A stretch of 64,000 nt of DNA from Edaphochlamys debaryana. Taxonomy: Eukaryota > Chlorophyta > Chlorophyceae > Chlamydomonadales. The notes below the pieces were generated by a model, which was not told where the DNA came from, did no database searches, and was given only the letters and a program-made list of their open reading frames with translations. Position 1 is the first letter of the stretch. Every line of letters starts with the position of its first letter. The stretch is from contig JAEHOE010000018.1 in NCBI GenBank assembly GCA_016858145.1, positions 1-64,000 of the forward strand, read 5' to 3'. Below, in pieces: positions 22,950 through 35,126 of this stretch. The position numbers and the translations under genes were made by a program.

Positions 22950-24131
22950 CGGTGCGGCGCAGGCGGCGACGCGTGCTGGTGGCGTGTGTATTGCTGTTTG
23001 GGCGGTCAGACCTGGGCCCGATGCTCAGGCTGCGGGTCATAAGCGTATGGCTGGATGGCGCTAGAATGATTGTATACGGCAGCCTTGCCCTTGGGAGCCT
23101 TGGAAGAGGGGACATGGCGCAGATTGCTTGAATTGCAAAGGCCCCGCCCTCATGGCTCATGCAGCTTCTTCCGACCAGGCATACCACGCACGACCCGTCC
23201 CCGCCCCCTCCCTCTGCTCTCTAACACGCACGCACAGCCTGCATACCCACGCTAACCCGCCGACCCTGTATCTTCCTCTCCCACATACATTGCGTGTCCA
23301 CCCACGCACCCACATGAACGTTGCCGCCGAAACGACGCACACCAGGCCCCTACAGCCCACCCCACCAAACAGCATGCCCACACGGCTGACCGAACGCAGA
23401 AACGCCTTATTGCTCGGCCTGACGCTACGTGCATAATCGAACAGCAGCGCCGCGCACAAAAGACAGCAGCATCGCATCACAACACGGCGAACACAGCTGC
23501 CCCCGAAACGTGGACCTCTGACGGGCCGAAAGGCCTCACACGCCCACGCGCAGGAGCGGTCCCGACACCGCATCCATGCGGTATGCGACGTCCGCCAATG
23601 CCCAGCCGCACCCCTCGTAGCCAACCGGCCGGCGGCTGACCGCCAGGCCATGCTAACAGCGCACTGGATGCGGCACTTGCCCACCCGGCAGGCGTTCCCT
23701 GACCCTGCCTGACCCCTGACGCGTTGTGCGGCCGGGGCCCCTCGCGCCGTACTGGACCGCCCCACCCCGAGACCCCGCTCACACCCTTGTCTTCGCCTTA
23801 CTATCACAGCATCCGCCTGGCTTTCGTCCCGATCCGATCAGCCCAGGGCTTGGTGTCTCGCCCTTAGCCGCGCTCGGCGTGCCCGCCACCGAAAGTGCGC
23901 GCCTGGGCCGCACCCCATGGTCAGGCCTGCAGCCCTCGGCTTTCCGGCGGCATGGCTTCCCGCCAGCGACTGCCGTTCTCTACTGGCGGTAGCCCACTCG
24001 CGTTCTCCTCCGCCAGCCCTGCCGCGGTCTGCAAAGCGGTCTGAAGTGCGGCTCAGACAGCGCCATGCGATATCCCCGCCTGCTCCTCGGCCAATCGGCC
24101 CCTGCTCTGCTCCATCTGAGCGCCGGTCCGC
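22950..24131. other. Intergenic, nothing recognised
   Basis: About 1.2 kb holding the upstream region of the glycosyltransferase and the 3' UTR of the phosphatase, both read on the minus strand. No RNA gene or repeat seen. Confidence 0.4.
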
Positions 24132-27100
24132 TTAGAAGTACTCCAACGATGAGCCCATGTGCGGCCGGCCGCGCGGGGGCGTGGGCGGCCGCTCGTCGTT
24201 GATGGACTGCATCCACGTGTCGTTGGCGGGGTGGGGCGTGGGCGGGTCCTCGTCCAGCCCGCCCTGGGAGTCGGGCGTGTGCGGCGTGTTGGGCGGCAGC
24301 GGGTGGATGAGCTTGGGCACCATGACCAGGTCACGGCCCAGCACCAGGATCGCGCCCGCGTTCCCGGCCGTCCCGCAGTAGTTGGTGGCGGAGAAGAGCG
24401 TGATCAGGTGGCCCTGGGCGAAGCGCTCGAAGCCGTCCATCACGCACTCGTGCGCGCGGACAATCATCTGCAGGCTGTTGTTCTGCGGAGCCGCAAGCAG
24501 TGGGGGTAAGCGGGGGAAAGGTTCAGTTGAGGCTCGAGAGAGGCTCGTGAAGGACCGAGCTGACAGGAGCATGCCCACGGTCGCGAGGGGCCCCTGCGGT
24601 GAACGTCCGGAAGTGCCCAAGGAGGTGCGTGTTGCTAACCCACCTTGCAGAACTCCTTGACGCGGTCAGGCCCGAAGGTGACCAGCCCGGGCCCGCGGGG
24701 GCTGGGCTGCACGCCCTGCACGCTGTCGTTGGTGGTGGGGTCGCTCCACAGCAGGTCCATCAGCACCGGCCCGCCGTCCTCCATCGTGATGGGGCGCTTG
24801 AGCTCGGCGATCTGAGGGGTGGGGCAGACAGGCAAGTTGAACGCCAGGGTGCATTTTCAACCAACTTCAAGCTCGGCGTCTTTCACGCGGCTGCTCTGTG
24901 TCCCGTGCTGCGACCAGGCCCCGCCAAGGTGGTTGATTTAAGCCTCACCTGCTCGACCTTGTGGATGCACCGCCCGATGCCGCCGTGCATGCACAGGATC
25001 TTGCCCTCGATGATGCCCGCCAGCGGCAGGTAGTTGAACAGCTCGTTGATGCGCCGCCACACGAACACGCCCGCCTCGTCTCCCAGGCGCTCCAGGCACT
25101 CCAGCCGGAACCCGAACAGCGCGTTGATGTCGTGCGCCTGCGAGGGGCCCATCGAGTCAGTTGGCAGGATACGTACCGACGCCAGGGGCAGCAAACTTTG
25201 CGATTCTTTGCCCGCAGCTGATCACACCCGACCTAGCAACAGGACCTGGCCTCCCCGATGCCACCTCGTGGTTTCCGCGGATGAGGTGTACGGAGCGCGG
25301 ATGCTCGATTTTAAGCGCCAGCAGCAGGCAGATGGTCTCCAGGGAGTGGGAGCCGCGGTCTACGTAGTCGCCCAGGAAAAGGTAGTCAATGTACGTGATG
25401 TCGCCCGCCGTGGAGGGCGTGCCGTACTCCTCGAACAGGCGCATCAGGTCACCGAACTGCCCGTGCAGGTCGCCGAAGATCTTGATGGGCGCTGTGGGAA
25501 CATCAAAGGTGGGCCAGCAACGCGCGCACGTCAGCAGGTGAGCGCTGCTTTAAAACGTGCGAACCAGGCAACAGGGGCAACTGCCATGTGGAGCCCTCGT
25601 GCCAAGCACCCCTGCAAGGTAGCCGCTCGCATGAGCCTCGCTCACCCCGCACGTCGAGCACGGTGGGCTCCTCCCGGAAGATGCGCTCCGCGTTGTTGCA
25701 CAGCTCCTCGATCTCGCTGGCGTTGAGCAGGAACCGCCGGTCCTCGGGCGCCTTCCACGTCCGCGGCCGCAGCAGCTCGTTGATCACGCGTTTGTGCACA
25801 CCCTGAGGGTGAACACGACTTACTTTTAGGTGTCACGCGTGGCCAGCCCCAGAGCGGCGAGGGTCACAGACGGATACTAGACCCGAAGCAAGCCCATCCC
25901 GCAGACGGACGGACGGTGCCTTGCGGGAGTCCACCATGACCCCAGCCCCGCCTAGGCCTGGCCTGCCGGGCCCTCCGCTACCCGAAACGCACCGTGACGG
26001 ACATGCTCCGCGTGAAGAGCGGGCTCTTCTCTTTGGGCCCCGCGCCTGGCCCGCCGTTCTCGAAGATGCTTACGCGCCGGCCCTCGTTGTCTAGCTGGTC
26101 AATCGACAGCTGCCGCACCAAGCCACGCAGGCTGTTCTCTTGGTGCACCACCACGGCCCGGTGCCAGAGCTTCACGTCGGGCGTGTAGGGCGTGGTGCCC
26201 GGGATGTGGTCCTTCCCGAGCGACACGTCCGGGCTGGATGAGCGGTTCGTGGAGGGCGAGTCTGACGTCCGCCCGCTCGCGCCCGCCGCCCCGTCCAGCT
26301 GCTCGTCCACGCACCGCAGGTCATCCATGGCTGATACGCGGCGCACATTGAGCGCGGCGGCTGCCGCTGCCTCCTCCGCGGCGGCCTTCTCCAGCATGCG
26401 GCTCGCCGCGGCGTTGCCGTGCATTGACTCCATGTACTGCTGCCACGCCGAGGAGCGCGGGTCGAAGATGGACAGCTCCGTGCCGTTCGAGTCGTCCGCC
26501 ACCAGGAGGTCGTCGAGCAGTTGGGAGCCCTGCGACCGCCAGCCACAACCACATAAGGCAGGCAACCCAGAAAGGGCGGCTAGAGCTGCCCGGGGAGCTT
26601 TTTCCAGGAATATGCTATAGGAAGCGGGTGTGGGGCTTGCAGCTTTTTGCAAGAACCTAAGCCCGAGCTTGTGTGCAGCGCTAGGAGCTAAGCGAGTCCT
26701 GTGCAGGGGCATAGGCGCACCTTGAGGCCGCCGTAGATGAAGACGAAGGGGCCCACGGACGCAACCGCGTGGCGGCAGCGGCGGGTGAAGTCCTCGCCGC
26801 TGGGGCCGCCGTTGGGCGTCACCCAGCACCCGTGAGTGGTGTCCAGCACCACCGTGGAGGTGCTCTCGTCCACCTGAGTGCCAGACAAGGAACGGGGCGC
26901 GGCGGTTTCGGCGATCAAGCTCAACTAGGCTTCACTGGCCAAAGCTGACGGCCGCATTCACAGCAGCAGGATGTCATTAGCAACCTGGGCAGCTGTCGGC
27001 CCGGAAGGCGCATCTAGGGCTGTTGCATGAGCTACCGCCCCTTGCCGGGGTCCTCCTCCAATTGTCTGGCCGACACAGAACTGCACCCACCATCCTGCCG

Positions 27101-28455
27101 CCGCCGACAGCGCCTCCAGAGATGTGCAGCCGGTTGCCCACGAACACCGCCCCGTGCTGGTACCGCCCAGTCGGCATAGCGCCCGGCGCCGAGTGCCACT
27201 CCCAGCGGCCATCTCGGTGCCGGGCGAAGCCGTAGGCGTCACCAAGCGGTGTGCCGCTGACGTCACGACCACCACAAAGCAGCAGAAGCCCGTCGCTGCG
27301 TGCCGCTGCCGTGGCGTACATCCTGGGGGTTGGCAGGCCCACGGTTTTAAGTCCAGAGCCCCCCGTGATGCCACGGCTTCCGCCCGGCTACCCTAGCTCG
27401 ACTCTCACAGGCCCGATCCCCGCATCCCCCTCTGCCAGGCTGAAGTGCCCTGGGCGACAAGTGGGGTGCGCAAGGTCGCTTGGCGCCGCACCTGGGCGAC
27501 GGCATCTCGCCCGCGTCCGTTATCTTCCGCCACGCATAGGGCTTCTCCGAGGTGTCCAGAGCCCACGCGTCTCCCAGAGTCGACTTGCCGTCGTTGCCGC
27601 CCATCGCCACGAGGAACCGGTTCGCGACCAGGCTCAGCGTATGCGCGTAGCGCGCGCTCGGGCCAGGGCCGGACACCAGCACTCTGCGAGCGTGCAGCGA
27701 CCTCAGTACGCGACCTGGTATGTCAAATATGAGATCTAGCCACCCACGCACCGGTGCCAGCGCGGTCGCTCCGGGTCGGTGAAGTCAAGCACATGCAGGT
27801 CTTCCGACGCGAGCCCCGCGGGGCCGATACCGCCCTGTGGACGCGACAAGGTTTAGTAACACGGCAAGGACGCACCGACACAGGCGAGTTTCGGCTGCAA
27901 ATCGAGCAGCGACCTCAACACACCTGAATGACAACCATGTTCCCGACCGCTGCAGCTGCATGTGCTGCGCGCGGCGAGGGCGGCTCTCCCGCGGGCGTAG
28001 TCTTCTCCCATTTGCCCGTGCGTACGTCAAAGATATGAACGTCGTTGGTGGCGCCGGCTAGACGAATGCCTGAAAGGAAATGGCAGCTTGTGAGTCCGTG
28101 AGCCCCCTCGGGAGTGCTCCAAATGCCTCCTGAGCCAGAGGTCCCATCCACGGACCTGAGGCAGCCGAGCCAGGCGTGGAAGCCTGGGTCTCGGTCTTGC
28201 CGGAGGAGCCCTCGAGCGCAGTGGCACCACCTGCGGGGCGGGAAGGACGTCGAACACGCGCGCACCAACGCGTGAAAGAGCATGCCGAACATGCTTACCG
28301 AAGAGGACTAGCTTGGCCTTCGAAAGGTCGCCCTCCGGCCCAGAAATGGCTGTCAGAGTGTGTCCGCATCGTGGCCCGGGCGCGGTTCCCACAACCGGGA
28401 ACACGCGCGGCCGGGGAACGGGGCTGGGTCTAAGATCGCTGTCCATGTCCGCCAT
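24132..28455 (-). CDS. BSL: BSU1-like kelch-repeat Ser/Thr protein phosphatase (PPKL)
   Basis: Thirteen exons in perfect phase give 888 aa, the usual length for plant BSL proteins: 28455-28299, 28230-28156, 28069-27924, 27834-27752, 27683-27492, 27322-27091, 26873-26721, 26529-25993, 25802-25646, 25491-25265, 25137-24949, 24811-24644 and 24482-24132. The N-terminal half is a kelch propeller ([54 protein letters not shown]). A linker contains an Ala-rich helix and a Ser/Thr-rich segment. The C-terminal half is a PPP phosphatase with all metal-site motifs intact: [35 protein letters not shown], and [13 protein letters not shown]. The end is a Pro/Thr-rich tail finishing GSSLEYF. In land plants these phosphatases act in brassinosteroid signalling and division control; algae lack that receptor, so the role here is probably cell cycle or polarity (inference). 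Confidence 0.96.
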
Positions 28456-29855
28456 TCAACGCTAGGCCGTCTGCGCGTGTTCCACGGCCTGCATCTCACG
28501 ATCAACTGGGGTGCGACGCCTTTGGCACAGGAACTACTTCTTCTGGTGCGGTAGGAAGTATGAGGGGTCTGGAAAGGCAGGAGCAAGTCAAGAGCCTCTT
28601 TGGCGCGAAGTCTGGTCTTGAATGTGGCGTAGGCAGGCAAGGGCCTAAGGAAGTAAGCCTACGCAACAGGCGCACAAAGCGCGCCTAGAGTAAGTAGGAA
28701 AGGCGGGGAGTATGGGCCAACACGCTTGTTGGTGCCCAAACCCGCCATGGTGCCATTGGCCGGCCTTTCCCGCCTCGCGCGGCTCGCGGGCGTCGCGGCC
28801 CCCGACACGCCCTGAGTTGACGGAGACACACAGTTGAACTTTCGGGCGCTCTATTACAATCAGACACTTCCAACAGCCGACTGCATGCTTGACCCTCCGC
28901 CATGCAAAACTTTTTGGCCCTAATGGGCTCCCGCATCACAGCGATGACCCGGCTTGCAGCTACATTGCGCCTGAGAGCCGAAACCTTGCCTGTGTACAGC
29001 GAGTGTGACGGGTCCCCGGCGGAGGGCCCCCGGCTTACCCGGCCGCCCCGCGCACGCTCCATCCCCATCTGCTGTGGCTGAGTGCCCAGCCTCTGCAAGG
29101 CTCTACTTATGCGTGCTTTGCCATCCTGCGAGACCCTTAAGATGGGCGGATGCACGTCGGCGGACGTGTCGAGGGAGCATGGGCAGGGGGTCAGCGATCT
29201 GGCGGAGGCGAATCGGGCGAATGGCCTCTCTGACGTCGTCTTGGCCCGTGATACGGGCAACGAAGTTACAGGAGCTTTCCTTACTGCTCTATCCTTTACG
29301 TGGACTCCCGTCCTCCCCGGTTGCCGACTGTATGGCCCTGCTGCATATGAAAGTTGCCGAGGCCGGACGTCCCTCGCCCCCTTCGCGCTGTGCCTTGGAC
29401 TGGCAGCACCCCTGTGTCCCATGCAACCCGCCTTCCTACTCACGGAGCTGCGTGACCGCCACCACGGCACACCATCATGCTTTACCTTAGCCACATAAGA
29501 TCTACCTTAGTCAAGAGGCTTGGCGTGCTTGCCCCAAGCTACCCTCCAACCTGGCCGCCATAGCGCGGCCACGCCTGCCCATGCAGGAAGCCTGGCCTGG
29601 CATCACTGGCAACGCGGCACGCCCACGTGTGTCATACCCAGCAGTTCCTTTGAGCGCTCACTTGCATAATGACAATTAACATAAGGGGATAAAGTCTATG
29701 CGAGCCAGCTGTGCCTCCCGCGTGTCATGCATCGAAGCCCCGACCGCCCCGACACCCTTTCGACTTGAACAGTACCAACCTGAGTCCAGTGTTCCGCACA
29801 CAAGATTACGAGCACACCATGCAGTCCCAGCCAAGCAAGCATCCCGTCAAGCCCG
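28456..29855. other. Intergenic, nothing convincing
   Basis: About 1.4 kb upstream of the phosphatase and downstream of the membrane-protein gene. A 269-codon open frame exists on the minus strand (28685-29494) but lacks coding character. The stretch just above 28455 should hold the phosphatase promoter; no TATA box is evident. Confidence 0.4.
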
Positions 29856-32800
29856 TCACTCCTCCTCGCAGTCGTACATGTTAGCCAGGGCGCTGGTGTA
29901 CCTCGCCCGCAGCGCCTGTGACGCCGGCTCCATCCGGCCCAACACCACGACCGGCTGTCCGTGTTGAGGCCCAGCCGGGCCCAACTGCCACCCCGACCCA
30001 GATGGCCGGTGCGGCGGCGCATGGCCGCCGCCGTACGACTTGCCGCCCCCACCGCCGTAGAGAGGGTTGAGCCCGCCGGCGCCCGAGGAGGGCCGGTGCG
30101 CTAGCCGGGGATCTTGAGCGTGCCCGGGGTTGAAGCCGCCCTCGTGGTCGTCTGGTGCCACGGTCGAGGCCGCGGGCGGGGGCGGCTGCAGGTCCGGCCT
30201 CCACCGGTTGCCGGGTCGTGGCCAGTGCGGCCGCCCGTACCCACCTGCCGCCTCCGCCGCGGCTGGGTGCGCGCCGGCGGCGCTTTGCTGCCGCTGCGCG
30301 GCCGCTGCTGCCGGGTCCATTCCCGAATAGGTGGGGTTGGGGTTGTGGTATGCCGTCATGGGGCTGGGCGGTGGGTTGGGCACGTGCCAGGCCGGGTCCG
30401 GCCCCGCTTGGTGCTGCTGCGCCTGTGAGGGCTGCGGCTGCGGAGGCTGCTCCTGCGGCTGCTGCGGCTTTCGGTTGCGCTGGTGCCATGGCCGGCGCTT
30501 GTCGGTGGGGTCAGGCTCGCTGGCGCGCGGCGGGCTTGCCGGGGCCATGTGCACCTGCACCCGCGGCGGCCGCTGGGGGCCGTTATCGTGGCAGGGCCGC
30601 GTGGGCTGGCGCTGGTCGGTCCTGCTCTGGGGCGAGCCCACGTCTGGCCCGCCCTCGCCCGTGTTGGGGCGGCGGGAGGCTTTGGGGCTGAGCCCATCGT
30701 CCTGCTTCTTTGGCTTCCGGACCGAGGCCTGGAGTGTTGGGAGCGCGGGACGAAGAGCCCACGGGTGGGATCGCAGCACTGGGTAGAAGAGGGCTTGGTG
30801 CACACAGTATCCTCGAACTCAGCCCCTTTGCCCGCTTGCCCCGTTGCTCTGCGCCCCGCCGATCGCTCCCCTGCTCCCGCCCGCACCTGCTGTCGCGCCA
30901 GCTGCGCCTTGTCCATCCACTCCTGGTCCACCGCGTCCTCCAGGAACACCAGGTTGATCTCCTGGGGTGTCGTAGCAGGCAGAGCGTGTGGACCCTCAGG
31001 TTGCAGCTCACAACACAGGGCGCAGCGCTGCTTGCACCTAACACCGCCGCACACACGAAGCGCTGGCAGCGGCAGCTAGGCACCCGCCCAGGGCCCGGCC
31101 CTCGGAGCACACCTCGGAGCACAGGTTGGAGTAGACCACCAGCGCACGCAGCAGCGAGCCGGCCTCCTCGCGCAGCAGCATGATTGACAGCTGGCGGGGC
31201 GGCGCAGGATGGGGCGGGGCAAGGCGGCGGGGAGCGGAGCACAGTGGGCATTGCGCAGCGTGGAGGGCAAGTTGGGAAGGAGCAATCACCCGGGATGAGG
31301 TAGCAGGCGGCAGTCCGCCCTCCCTGTCGCCCCTCCCTCCCCCGGGGAGGGCCAGGGCCGCACCTGCTCGAAGAAGGCCTTGGCCCGGCGCTCCTCCGTG
31401 CTGCTGGCGGCGTCCATGCCGCAAAAGATGAACTCGTACTGGGGGTGGAGGGAAGGGTAGAGAGGGGCGTGGGGGCCGCGGAAGCGGTTGGAGAGCGGCG
31501 GGGCACGGAGCAGGCGGGGCTGTCGGCTGGGATAAGCGGGACCAAAGGGCGGCTGGAGAAGATGAGGGGACTGCCGGCTGGACTCCCGCAGAGGGAGCTC
31601 CCTTCCCGCTCCTGCGTCCAAGCCTCACCTTGCCCTTCATCTTGGACGTGTAGCTCTGGTCCAGGGAGACCATGTTGTTCAGGAACTGCACGAAGGCCAG
31701 CGTCTGCACGGCACGGCACGGCACCAACGCACAGCAGCAAACCCGTCACCACCTCACGTGCGGGCCCTGTAGCTCCTGGCTGCCCTCTCTTGCTGACCCG
31801 AGCGCTCCTGCTCCCTGCAAGCCGAATCCCTGCCCTTCCACCCCATCCCCCGCGCCCCTTTAGCCGCATGCACACAACCCCAGCCCCTTGTAGCCAAACC
31901 TGCCTGCGTGAACTGCCACGCGCTGAGCGGCATGTTCCCCAGGAACGTGAGCTGCAGCAGCTTGAGGAACACGGCCAGCACGGCCAGCGCCGACAGGGCC
32001 AGCTGGAAGCCCAGCTTGGCGGCTGCCACTATGAGCACCACCACTGTTGCCACGTTTTGCCGGGTGCGCGCGTTGGCGGCCCCGTAGTCCTCGAGGCGCT
32101 TCACCACCTGTCGGGTCGGGATGGGGGAGGTGAGGAGGGGAGCGGAAGCGGGGCGGTGAGGAAGGGCAGGTCGCAAGGAGGATGTGTGGGCGAGGGGGCC
32201 GTGAGCTGCCGGGGGCTGGGAGGCAGCGGGCGCGACTGCGTTACTAGCCTGGCATTGGCGCCGCCCCACAGGCCAGATGCAGGAGCAGCTACTGGTAAAC
32301 TGGTAAACTGCGGCTGCTTTGTGCTTCCAGCCGTCCCAAGGTTCACAGGGCTGCACAAGAGAGCTGCTTCAACAGCAGGCCAATCACCCATCCAGGCCAC
32401 GCACCCGGTATGTTCGGTTATGCACGTACTGGCTGAGCAAGCGGCAGTACTCTGTTGGGAGGAGTGGTGGCAGCGGGGGAGTGAGCGCCGCAGAAAGGCA
32501 AGGACACCTCCTGCTGCATAGCACCAGACTCCCGGTCCAGCATGTGCGAGACGCACCCAGCAGGTTAAGCGGGTTCATGGCGGGCAGGAAGGAGAGCAGG
32601 GAGAAGTTGCAGTAGCGCAGCGTCCTGTGGCAAGGCGGGCCAGGACAAAGGAGAGGGCGGATGGGTCTCCATGCAGTAATATCCAACTGGCGCCGGTCGA
32701 AGCCAGACCTGAGCGTGGCCCATCCCCTAGCACTTGGTTTCCTTCCTCCCTCATGATCCACCAGCGAGGCCGCCTTCGCCACGACCCGTTCTGCATGAAG

Positions 32801-34217
32801 GCCCTGCTAGCGTGCTACACCCTTCCTCAACCTACACACCTGTAGAACTTGCGCAGCTGCGTGGCGACCCGCAGGCGGTAGCGGTAGCCCCCGCCCGGCT
32901 CCAGCCACTCGGCCCACGCCTCCTGGATCAGCGCCCGCAGCAGCAGGGCCAGCTGGGGGGCAAAGAGGGCACGGATTAGGCAGGCGGTGACATGGGCCCC
33001 AGCGTGTGGTAAGACAAGCCCGGTGCCTGCTGCCCGCACCCCTCGGGCGCCCAGGCCTTTCAACGACGGCACCGGGTACCGCATGCCGAGGGCACTTCCC
33101 CAACATGGCACAAGCTCCCGGGCTTGACCGAGTGCTGCTGATCCTGGTCCACCCCCTGTCGGCCGTGCATTTGCCTCTCCATCATCACCTAGCCCTTCCT
33201 CATGCCCCCGACCCACCCGGAACAGCGTGCGGGCTAGGACGCAGCAGATGACAGCCATCTCGCTGTACACGACTGAGGAGTGAGCCCTGGAGGGAAGGGC
33301 GGGGGTGGGCGTTCGGTTGGGTGAAAGGGGGACCGGTAAGTGGGGACAAGGGACTCCATTCGGGCTTTTACCGCGGATGCGACCCCGGGCAGAGGGATAG
33401 CAGCTAGGAGGTTCGCCTTGCAGCCCTGCCAGTGCTCACCACTTGTAATCGCCCGGCGCGGTGTCCTTCCGGACTGCAAAGGCGTAGATGATGGACCCCA
33501 CGTTGAGCACCAGCTGGCTGGCGAGGAGGATGAAGCTCGCCCACTTGGCCCACTGGACAGGAAGTGGGGAGTGGTGGTTGCAGGGGAGAACGTGGCAGTT
33601 CCGGGTTGGGTCGGGTGCGGGAGGGCGGTTGATGCATATCCCTTATGGAGCGCAGAGGGGCGCTCTTTGCCGTGTGCGGGTGAAGCCCCGTACATATCCA
33701 GGTCCCCGCGTGCGTGCAGTGGCCGCACGTTCAGGGGCCGCCGCAGGGGGGGTGGGGGCACGGGTGGGGGGCGGCCGGTCCCACCTTTGGCCCCCTTCAT
33801 CCCATCAAGTGCCCCGAGTGCGCCTCTACCGTCAGGTCTGTGGATTGCCACCCACCGTGAGGGGGAGCTTGGAGAGGGCGTCGATGGAAGCGTAAACATC
33901 CCTGACGCGTCGTCGCTGCGCAGCGGAGGTAGGTCCTCAAACACGTTATGGCAACTATATTTGATCAGTGTGGCCAGCGCCTTCGCTACATTTCTGCTTG
34001 CGGGGGCCAACAGACACGGCCAACTCCACCCAACAGCTTGCCCTCTGCGCCGACCTACCGCGTTGTGTTCGCCCAAAGCGTGAACCTCCATCTCATTGAA
34101 GCGATCGGCTATCTCTCGCCCATCGAGCATGCGCCTCTTTGGGGTCTCAACATGCACAAGCCAGCGTTGGTGGCGCGCGAACCGCCCGTAGAAGTGCGGA
34201 GCGCCAAAGGACGCCAT
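29856..34217 (-). CDS. Polytopic membrane protein with Pro/Gly/Gln-rich tail, paralog 1
   Basis: Thirteen exons in consistent phase give about 669 aa: 34217-34059, 33915-33856, 33552-33440, 33286-33217, 32952-32840, 32624-32557, 32451-32405, 32107-31904, 31703-31629, 31438-31364, 31190-31113, 30961-30887 and 30728-29856. The eighth intron appears to use a GC donor, and the end of exon 11 is least sure. Hydrophobic segments include SFILLASQLVLNVGSIIYAF and a long pair, ATVVVLIVAAAKLGFQLALS then ALAVLAVFLKLLQLTFLG. The last exon encodes 290 residues rich in Pro, Gln, Gly and Ser, ending ALANMYDCEEE. Exon order and sequence match the gene at 35127-38791 (for example RRRVRDVYASIDAL here, ARRIRDISAVLPMY there). 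No known channel or transporter signature is recognised. Confidence 0.75.
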
Positions 34218-35126
34218 ACTGGAAGTAGCTTCGACGCCTGCAGTGTACTGGCTCAGCGCTTGCGGAGTGTGGGCAGTGTGGACGGCCTGTCCACAGCGCC
34301 CGACAGGGCGTGCGATACACTTCAGGTGATGTGTATGTATGGCGACGTGAAGGAATGCCTCTGTCAATCGCTCAGCGCGGCCGCGGTCTGTCGCAAACAG
34401 ACGCGGATCGAGTCGAGTCGTGAACGGGCGCTCTGCTCCTTGCTGCTCCTTTCTTTCAACGTGGGCACACCACGAATAGTGAGTGTTGCGTGGTATATAA
34501 GCTAGCTTGCAAAGCTGCTGGCTTGGCCTGCGCGACGTGCGCCGTTCGGCCTAGGTCCATGGCAGTGAACGCCTGAATGAACGCAGGCGTTCAAGGCCAC
34601 GGTCCAATCCGTCGCATACCCAACGTGCCAACGAGTCTTAAACCTCCTGGCCCTCAATGACGGGCACGAGACCCATGCCGCCTGCAGTCCACACCGTCCC
34701 TACCTTAGTGCCGCGATCTGGCCAGACGGGCCCTGCTCAAGAACCACGTGTCCCGTCCCTAGTTCCTAAGCGTCGCGTCCCTGCATTTGATGCCTTGTGC
34801 CTCCAGGCCCACCTACAACGCCTCTGCTTGACCCGCGGTACAGCTCACCGCACTGTGCTCCCTGCGAACGGACGACGCACTGCATCACCTGCCCTACCAG
34901 AACCCTGCTCCCCTCCCCCTTCACACATTTGCAACCGACTGCCAACGCATGTATCCAGACTGGCCCCGCCGACGCCATTGCCCAGCACCCAATGCCCCCG
35001 ACTCCGGTGTGGGCGCTACGAACCCTGCACGCCTGTCACCTGCCGTCCAGTGACGGCAGTGCTAAACCCACTCAACTGCCCCCGCCGACACCGTCGCCCT
35101 GCACCCCATATCGTAGCGGATGTCCG
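34218..35126. other. Intergenic between tandem membrane-protein paralogs
   Basis: About 900 bp with no gene seen. It carries the upstream region of paralog 1, including the TATA-like element at 34493, and the 3' UTR of paralog 2. Confidence 0.45.
34493..34502 (-). promoter_or_regulatory. TATA-like element GTATATAAGC (written on +)
   Basis: Ten bases identical to those at 39035-39044, lying 276 bp before the start codon of paralog 1. The paralog 2 copy is 244 bp before its start. The equivalent placement suggests a shared core promoter. The motif reads better as TATA on the plus strand, so divergent transcription is possible. Confidence 0.4.

Noticed and set aside
28685..29494. 269-codon minus-strand open frame between the phosphatase and the membrane protein
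   Set aside because: Composition is Arg/Ser-rich like random GC-rich DNA, no motif is seen, there is a competing plus-strand frame of similar quality, and it sits where promoter and 3' UTR are expected.
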